Of a stretch of DNA of 51,214 nt, positions 44,854-51,214 are shown piece by piece; positions within the stretch are counted from its first letter, which is position 1; every line of letters begins with the position of its first letter. The translations under genes were made by a program, and so were the position numbers. Under the pieces are notes generated by a model. The model did not search any database. It was not told the origin of the DNA and saw only the letters and a list, made by a program, of their open reading frames with translations. Origin of the DNA: Hymenoscyphus infarciens (Eukaryota > Ascomycota > Leotiomycetes > Helotiales > Helotiaceae); NCBI GenBank assembly GCA_001414345.1, contig LLCB01000371.1:1-51214 (forward strand). The letters run 5' to 3'.

Positions 44854-46697
44854 TCAGTGACCAACTGGTAGAATAGGAATTAATGAAACTCCGTATGGCA
44901 TAACACACACACGAGCAACAGTATAGTTTGTGGCAAAAGAATGGGCAAACGTCTTGACTACGTGAGATGCAGCTAAGCGGAATTTAGAAATCTCCGGAAA
45001 GGTTCCGAAGTTCCGATCACATGAGAGGTTCTCATTGGATACGAATACGGAAAGACTCTAGGAGACACGCGTCATATAGCTGCCTACAGCACACGGGAAA
45101 TTCACCTCAACTAGGTATTCTCAACTAGGTGTGCATGTCGCGGTTGATAATAATAATTACATCCAACTAGAAACGGCCCCCACATCGGCTAGAGCTTGAC
45201 CACCCCGTGTTCCCAGTCTTTCAACAAGACAAAGAACATAGTTAACCACGTATAGCCTCAAATTTCGAAGATTCTGTGCCTCTCCTCACGCCACGTTTGA
45301 CCCTCCCAGTCTGCTGAGGCACAGCTGCGCTTGGACTTCTGGACCCCTTTTCCTGCCTCGCTACACGAGCATTTGACTCCTGGGCCGCGTTTCCATCTCC
45401 CTTCTTTTTTCTCATACTGTATGCAAGAGCAATGCACATTTTGGGGCTGTCTTGGTGTATTCTCAACGTCGTTGTTGAAATATGATTTTGGTTCGTGAGA
45501 GGTGTTTGAGAAACCTGCTGGTGGAGTTTTTGTTGCTGAAAACCGCAGTGGTACAACTACTGAACCTGGCGTGTCTGAGTTTGTATTATTGCTTGAATGA
45601 ATAGTTTCTATGCCGTTGGCTTAAAGAATAACTTGCCGGGAGTCAAGATTTTGATTTCTCTCAAACCCCGACAAATTGCCTGCCTTTTATATCCTCAAAA
45701 GTCAGTACTCTCGATTTCCCAAGTAAAACCCCATCTAATAATAGAGCTACATCTAGTTATCCACAATAGGTATGCAAGAAGCTCAGAATTTCGCTAGTAT
45801 TATCTAGGAAAAACTAGCATCAAGGTTACCAGATCTAGACATGGAAAAGCTGGCCAACTCGTAACTCTCTCTCCGGCACTTGGAATTGACGCTGCTTGGG
45901 AGGATTTATCCTTACAGGGAGTTGTAAGTATGCCCAATTCCAGGAATAGGTCGAGGACCATTACAAGGGGAAGGGACTTTGTTTTCTTCCCATCTTATCA
46001 ATTCACCCACCTCGTTGTGGCTAACTGAGTTCAGGCTTAGCCACCGTCATATTCACCCAATTACCATTCTCGTTGTCCAAAAGTCAAGGAGAAAATATTT
46101 GGTGGTGCTAAGTACTTCTGTTGTTCTACTGACATTGGGTCTTTTTTTCCGGGCACTGTTTTCACGGATGCGAAAGCATAGTCGGTCAGCAATTCTTTTC
46201 ATTTTTCCGAGTTTGTATGCTCCAAGAGCCAACTCTCCCCACAAAAATTGCTTCATTCCTCGGATCAAAAAGACCACCAACCCCAAGCAAAAAGAAGAGA
46301 AAACCAAATTCTGCCCACAATATCCATCCATCCATCCACCTACGTAAAAAAAAACGGGGTTTGGCGACTTCTCCGACTTGAAATACTCCTCCGTGAGTGA
46401 TGACGATGCCTTGCTGAGTGGTGAAGTGTCGAAAAGGAGTGTATGTGAATATCAATGAGAGATCTGGGCATCACCGATCCTTGTTCGCCGAATGCAAGTA
46501 AAATCGAAAGGGGTCTTGCGGAATAAAGAGTTCGTAGTTTGAGGGTATGCAGAGTTTGAGATGCCGAGAGCAGCAACGGCAGAGGATACAAAATGTGTTG
46601 CATCATGGCGAAGCGCGAGTCGCGACTGTCAAAAGCTCTCTATCAAATTAAAAATTAGTGTTTAAACTTGAGATGATCCCCAAAGCAATCACCTACC
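44854..46697. other. Intergenic region, 1.8 kb
   Basis: Promoter side of the Zn2Cys6 gene and 3' flank of the 171-aa ORF. A 65-codon minus-strand ORF (45242-45439, from MCIALAYSMRKKK) is Lys/Arg/Ser-rich and cannot be supported as a gene. Confidence 0.45.
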
Positions 46698-47213
46698 TCA
46701 CTGTGGGTATATCCTAGCAAGAGTGGCGTTCATTTCGACCACAAACTCCGTGAACGTGTTTACTGCGCTGAACACAGAAGCAAGAGCGTCACTGTGGATG
46801 AGAGGGCGCAAGGTTTTGGAGATGTAACGCAACCAGGAGTGCGAGGAAGGGGGAACCTTAGCCAATTGACCTACAAGCTCTTGCTCTAAGGCAAACTGAA
46901 GGCGGTGAGGACCGTCTCCGCTGGTTGTATTCCACAAGGCAATGGAGAGCTCAACAACATGGTCGACGAACACCTCAAGATCATCAACGTGGCCGAGGAG
47001 TTTTTCATTCCCGGTGGTAATCATTGACTCCTGGATTGTCTTAAACCATTCGTCCTTGTTGTCATGGAGGTTGGATACGACGTTGTTGACCTGATTCCAC
47101 AACCAGTTGGGGCATGTGAGTCCTTTGATGTTGGCGGTTGGAGGGGAATAAGCTGAGCTGGCCTCTGAGCTTCCAGTCCCTAGGACGAGGTGGGTAACGC
47201 GATAGGTAGCCAT
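46698..47213 (-). CDS. Hypothetical protein, 171 aa, unrecognised
   Basis: Single exon from ATG 47213 (MATYRVTHLVLGTGS). I do not recognise it. The composition is that of a real soluble protein: CPNWLWNQVNNVVSNLHD, DDLEVFVDHVVELSIALWN and WLRYISKTLRPLIHSDA look like amphipathic helices, with no signal peptide or membrane segment. Its length, isolation and position in a repeat-rich flank suggest a lineage-specific accessory gene. It could also be the remaining exon of a larger gene. Confidence 0.55.
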   Translation of the reverse strand: MATYRVTHLVLGTGSSEASSAYSPPTANIKGLTCPNWLWNQVNNVVSNLHDNKDEWFKTIQESMITTGNEKLLGHVDDLEVFVDHVVELSIALWNTTSGDGPHRLQFALEQELVGQLAKVPPSSHSWLRYISKTLRPLIHSDALASVFSAVNTFTEFVVEMNATLARIYPQ

Positions 47214-48854
47214 GGTGTTGTTGTTTTTGCTGCTGTTGGTAGGTTGGAAGAGGTTTATGTGAGGAAATTTGAGAGGTCCCTCTTGTTTTCCTGGGATATT
47301 AGCGTGCTGAGAAGTGGGTGAATATCCTGTTGTAAACTTATTAAACGGGTGGAAGGTCACTGGTGATGTCAGATTAGGTTGACTTGGGTTGATCTAATAC
47401 ACAAAGGATTTTGTTAATAGAACATGTTTCTTTCTCTGGGTAAAACATGGCAGTGTTCGCTGAAATAGTGTGTTGACATGAAACGCAAATAAGTAAGGGC
47501 TTAACCGAAATTTACCCAAGCTGCATTCACTTTGCGCTTGTAGAAAGAGGTAGGTATTTCACTTTTTCTTATTGAATATTTTTGACTGAATATACAACGG
47601 TAGAAAATTGTATCTGAACATAGTTATAAAAGTTGTAGTCGGAAGCTCCTCTGTAAGTCTACGTTTCCTAAACCTGAAAGAGGAATTGAGACAATTAAAG
47701 GAACTTGCTTGAATAAGTTGAAAATTGATTTACTTGTCTATCTAATTTTTATTCTCCCCACATTTTGTGAATACTTGTATATTTCACATATACTACTATA
47801 TTTGTTAACGTTCAAGATAACAAAATTCACTAATAAGATAGCTAGTAGTTCATTAAATACGCCAACTCTGTGAAATCAAACATACTTTCTTTTACTTTCT
47901 CCTCACTGAATTTTAGGAGCCAGCCAACCACACTGAGTCCTGTTATATATCAAACGTAACCAAGATGTAGAAGAGTAAGCAATAGGATCAACGAGAGTAG
48001 TGAAGCTTGGGCCCTTGATATCCGCAAGGCTGAACCATGCCTCTGAAGCAAATGAAAGAGACAAAAAACCACAGATGTCAGATTTAGATACATGTTTAGT
48101 CAAGAGAAGGGCTGGTGCTATAAGGTTGGTCAAAATACTTGGTTGTGCAATTTTTCACTTAAGTGACAGAGTCCATAATTTGCCACGTTCTACAGAACTC
48201 CCAACCTTACCACTTACAGATTTTGTTGCACAGTGAGTGGAAACATTTTTTAGGCTCAAAGCCCCTGCAGATTCTGGGTGTCAAGAATCAAATGCGATGT
48301 GAAAGAAAAAATAAAGTAGTAGTCTTTTCGCCAGAAAAAGAGAGAGCAGTCTTTCAGGGTTGAAGTCCCTGTATCTTCAGACATCAAGATCTGAATGCGA
48401 TGTGCAACAAGAAACTCTGGTTTGGTTGGTGAATATTGAATGGTGCCTATCAGGCTCAAATTCCCTGTAGCTGTAGAGCATCATGCGCTAAGTCAACATG
48501 ATTTCTTACGCGTCATCTAGTGGCTTAAAACTTTAGTTTTCATTTATACGAAAGAGTGCAACTCGCCTACGGCCACTAAACAGTACCACACGGTTGCTTT
48601 GAGATACTTCTTGTTTCGAGAACTTCCCTTGCACTTCCACCTACAATTCCAACCCTTGTGAGTATGCCCTTCTTCAATCAATCTGCCACCCAAATGCACA
48701 CGAAGGTTGTTTTTGGAAATGTGGAAAGTAAGAAAGATTTGCAAAAAAGGATTCTTCACAGAGGTGTGAGCAGTCCTTCTCACAATAAATACGAGTGGAA
48801 CACTTGACAATGGGCAAACTTTCAGCCTTTATAAGTGAACTTTTTTGATCCCAT
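47214..48854. other. Intergenic region, 1.6 kb, AT-rich
   Basis: AT-rich from 47400 to 47900. Contains three diverged copies of a roughly 100-bp unit at 48252-48500. No gene supported. Confidence 0.5.
48252..48500. repeat. Diverged tandem repeat, about 95-105-bp units
   Basis: Three segments begin near 48252, 48357 and 48451 with AGGCTCAAAGCCCCTG, AGGGTTGAAGTCCCTG and AGGCTCAAATTCCCTG. Each continues through a GT...CATCA or TCAAGA block to ATGCGATGT or ATGCGCTAA. Confidence 0.65.
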
Positions 48855-50442
48855 TCAAGAACCAGCCGCAACCCTTTCTAAAACCCCATCATCAACAATC
48901 TCGCTTACTTCTAGTAGACGACTTTTTATATACTGGAGATGTCGTTCTGAGATCCACCATATCATAGTAGTCATAGCAAGTGGCCAAGCAAGCAACGAAG
49001 CAGTTGTGGCTTTGACGGTCACCCTTGAAGAAGCGGGAATTTTGGTGGCAACAGTATCGTGGATTTATCGTGGATTTCTATTATACCCAAGATGTATGGA
49101 ATACTGGCACACAAGTCTTCCGCTAGGCTTTGAATTCTAGATTTAGTATTCTCCTTCTCTATGGCAAGTTCGGGAGTCCAAGGAAGTGAAGAAATTATTC
49201 TCAGCATGGTGTCGTTAATGGTAAGACGGAGGCCGCGATAGCGATTCCACATTGCTGCATGCCCCGCTGTTGGATATATGTGAACAATGCTAGCGAAAAT
49301 CTCGTCGGTAATATCGGAGTGTTCATAATCTTGCACAGTACAAGTGGTGTACCAGTTTTCCATGGTCAAATTCTCTGCCCACGTTATCAAGTCATGGTCT
49401 ATTTTTTGGCCCCTTTTCAAAAGCTCATGTGACCTCGTCACTTCGCTTCCGATGTCGAACACTGAGAGATCCATTGAAGACATGATGCTGCTTTGGTATC
49501 GTAGTTCGGCAGTTTCCACCATACAATTGTCCAACTCGAGCGCCAACCCCCATTCTCCAAATTCCTCTCCATTTTGAAGCCACAATGGTACAGGGAGACT
49601 TCGTAAAAGCAATGATCGTATCAATTGGCGTCGTACCAACTTATCCACATCCATACTGTTCTCAGCACATCGCCCCCGTTGTCTCCTTAGATTGAGAACA
49701 GCCATTGCCCCATCGTGATGTGCAAAACTCCGTGCAGCAGTGATTTGAATAAAGCCCTTCGAAACTTGCGATTTCTTGTCCATAACAGCGTTTTCGTAAA
49801 AGCTCAAAAGCATGATTGCAAGAATCACATCGTCGTGGTTTGCCTCGGCGGTATTTTTCAATGCCTGACTCATTCTCAAAAGAGCCTTCGAGTACTTTGT
49901 GCTTGCTACGACCAGAGCATCGTGGCGTTTTCGGGTTCGACCAAATGTTGCATGTGATACTGCGGATATTGCTAAACTGAGAATTGATTGGGGTTGAGAG
50001 TAACATAAAATTGGAGTCGCGTACTTTAGGTGGCTATCCGCAATTTCGGGAAGGTCTTGAGGTGTTTCGATCCAATATGCCGAGTAGTAAGTCAAGGCTT
50101 GATCATCTAGTGAAACTTTTAGAGTTGGGGAAATAGATGGGCTTTGTTGTGGTAGAAAAGCATAACCCGGAGATTTTGTGGTCGTGGGGGCCGTGTTCAC
50201 ATTGGGTCCTCGAGGCCTTTTTCGTTGACCTACAGCATATTCATTTTCGTTCAAGAATATATAATTGCTGTCTTCTTCGACGCCTCGGCAAACCACTTTC
50301 GCTTTTTGACATCGTTTACAAGTTGGGCGAGCTTCGTCACACTATTTTTTCGTTAGCAATGCTCAAAAGAACGGGTATTGCTGGGCCGTACCTTGACTCG
50401 ACGTTGCTTGCATGTATGACACCCTTTGCTTGGGAAAGTCAT
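48855..50442 (-). pseudogene. Zn2Cys6 transcription factor truncated by an 11-bp duplication
   Basis: Exons 50442-50392 and 50341 onward. The cysteine cluster is intact: C8, C11, C18, C25, C28, C35 (GCHTCKQRRVKCDEARPTCK, then RCQKAKVVC), joined exactly across a 50-nt intron. A fungal-specific regulatory region follows. As read, the frame ends at 49019 after 457 residues. At 49056-49077 an exact tandem duplication of ATCGTGGATTT shifts the frame. Ignoring one copy, the frame continues to a stop at 48855-48857 through a typical C-terminal block (ATTASLLAWPLAM, then DDGVLERVAAGS), about 50 residues longer. So either a recent loss-of-tail allele or an assembly error. The DNA-binding half would still be made. 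Confidence 0.75.
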
Positions 50443-50739
50443 CTTACCCTGAGAATCATTGAAATATTGTACATATTGGATTAATCGTGATGGAGGCTTA
50501 CGATGTTTATTGGTGTGGTCTTGGTAATCGGAGTAAGCCCGGACATAACTACGGAGATAGTTCTAGCCACCACAGGCATGCCGATTTAACCGAGCCCGAG
50601 CCTTAGGAGGGCCAGGTCATAACGTTATGACCAGCCCTCCTAAGAGCCATATGACTCGTCTAACGTTAGTATAACCACGTTGCCTTTTAAGCTTTGTCAG
50701 CGCGTAGGTATCACGTGGAGAACTAGCCTTTAACAGTAT
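50443..50739. other. Upstream flank of the truncated regulator, with a strong palindrome
   Basis: Contains a 43-bp near-perfect inverted repeat at 50602-50644 (CTTAGGAGGG...CATAAC / GTTATG...CCCTCCTAAG) just before the sequence becomes AT-rich satellite at about 50740. Confidence 0.6.
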
Positions 50740-51214
50740 TAAAAGAAACATAACTAAAAAGACTAAATACCTCTTATATAATAATAAATTAATAATTTCT
50801 AAACTAAGAGTGTTCTAATAATTAGAGTTCTATTTAAAGTACTTATTTATTTATATATATAATTTTAGTCTCTAATAAACTAAAATTATTCTTTTAATTA
50901 AACTTTATAAGTAATTAACTAATTATAAATATATATATATATACTTTTAGTCTCTAATAGACTAAAAACCTCCTACTTTTAGTCTCTAATAGACTAAAAA
51001 CCTTCTACTTTTAGTCTCTAATAGACTAAAAGTCTTTTAAAAGAGAGACTTCTTAATTAATAAATAAATTATATATATTTATATATATACTTTTAGTCTC
51101 TAATAGACTAAAAGCCTCTTACTTTTAGTCTCTAATAGACTAAAAGTCTTTTAAAAGACAGACTTATTAATTAATAAATAAAGTATATATATTTATATAT
51201 ATACTTTTAGTCTC
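50740..51214. repeat. AT-rich palindromic satellite, running off the window
   Basis: A 25-bp near-palindrome, CTTTTAGTCT-CTAAT-AGACTAAAAG, recurs at about 50943, 50975, 51007, 51089, 51121 and 51203, with a diverged copy near 50863. Spacings of 32 and 82 bp alternate, giving a higher-order unit of about 114 bp that also contains TTAATTAATAAATAAA and TATATATTTATATATA. CpA and TpG are almost absent while TpA is abundant, as expected after repeat-induced point mutation. Confidence 0.85.

Noticed and set aside
45242..45556. Lys/Arg/Ser-rich minus-strand ORF
   Set aside because: Only 65 codons from the first ATG, no conserved features.
1..51214. CRISPR arrays, rRNA, tRNA, polyketide or peptide synthetase genes
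   Set aside because: Searched by eye for spaced direct repeats, GGTTCGA-type B boxes with matching A boxes, and large synthase motifs; none found.

Overview
This window looks like chromosomal DNA of a filamentous ascomycete (Pezizomycotina). A helotialean leotiomycete is my best guess, by inference only. The evidence is many short introns (about 50-120 nt, GTATGT/GTAAGT donors, CTAAC/CTGAC-like branch points, YAG acceptors), fungus-specific families (HET, Zn2Cys6 regulators, DUF4246, IVY1, FMP46) and AT-rich, CpA-poor repeats suggestive of RIP. No bacterial operon, tRNA, rRNA or CRISPR array was seen.

Layout. 1-8.27 kb has no gene I can support: a 30-nt poly-G edge, simple repeats and one short inverted-repeat element. 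A second MITE-like element (8269-8523) lies just behind an F-box gene (8652-10991, minus). A conserved housekeeping block follows: RRM protein (12082-15782, minus), FMP46-like mitochondrial protein (16897-17430, minus), Nup53/Nup35 nucleoporin (17713-19077, plus), IVY1-like protein (21183-22724, minus), acyl-protein thioesterase (23079-24056, plus), an unrecognised Asn-rich coiled-coil protein (26078-27453, plus), Trm44 tRNA methyltransferase (28104-29585, minus), ribosomal protein eL24 (30043-30821, plus), NAC beta subunit (32168-32928, minus) and a DUF4246 protein (33862-36173, plus). Several are divergent pairs sharing a promoter: FMP46/NUP53, IVY1/APT1, TRM44/RPL24 and NAC-beta/DUF4246.

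From about 36 kb the window becomes accessory: a decayed HET-domain gene, an AT-rich island, a gene remnant, a DHA2-type MFS transporter next to a Zn2Cys6 regulator (plausibly a regulator-pump pair), an orphan 171-aa ORF, a second Zn2Cys6 regulator broken by an exact 11-bp duplication, and an AT-rich palindromic satellite running off the right edge.

The most interesting points are: (i) an apparent one-nucleotide exon in the NAC-beta gene, needed to rebuild the invariant RIGGKGT motif; (ii) a GT-to-GG donor change in the MFS gene whose 69-nt intron stays open in frame; (iii) the 11-bp duplication that truncates the second regulator; (iv) two short inverted-repeat elements of one family, one inside the TRM44/RPL24 promoter; (v) a roughly 20-bp-period array behind NUP53. 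Exon boundaries were worked out by hand from frames and splice signals, so they are predictions.
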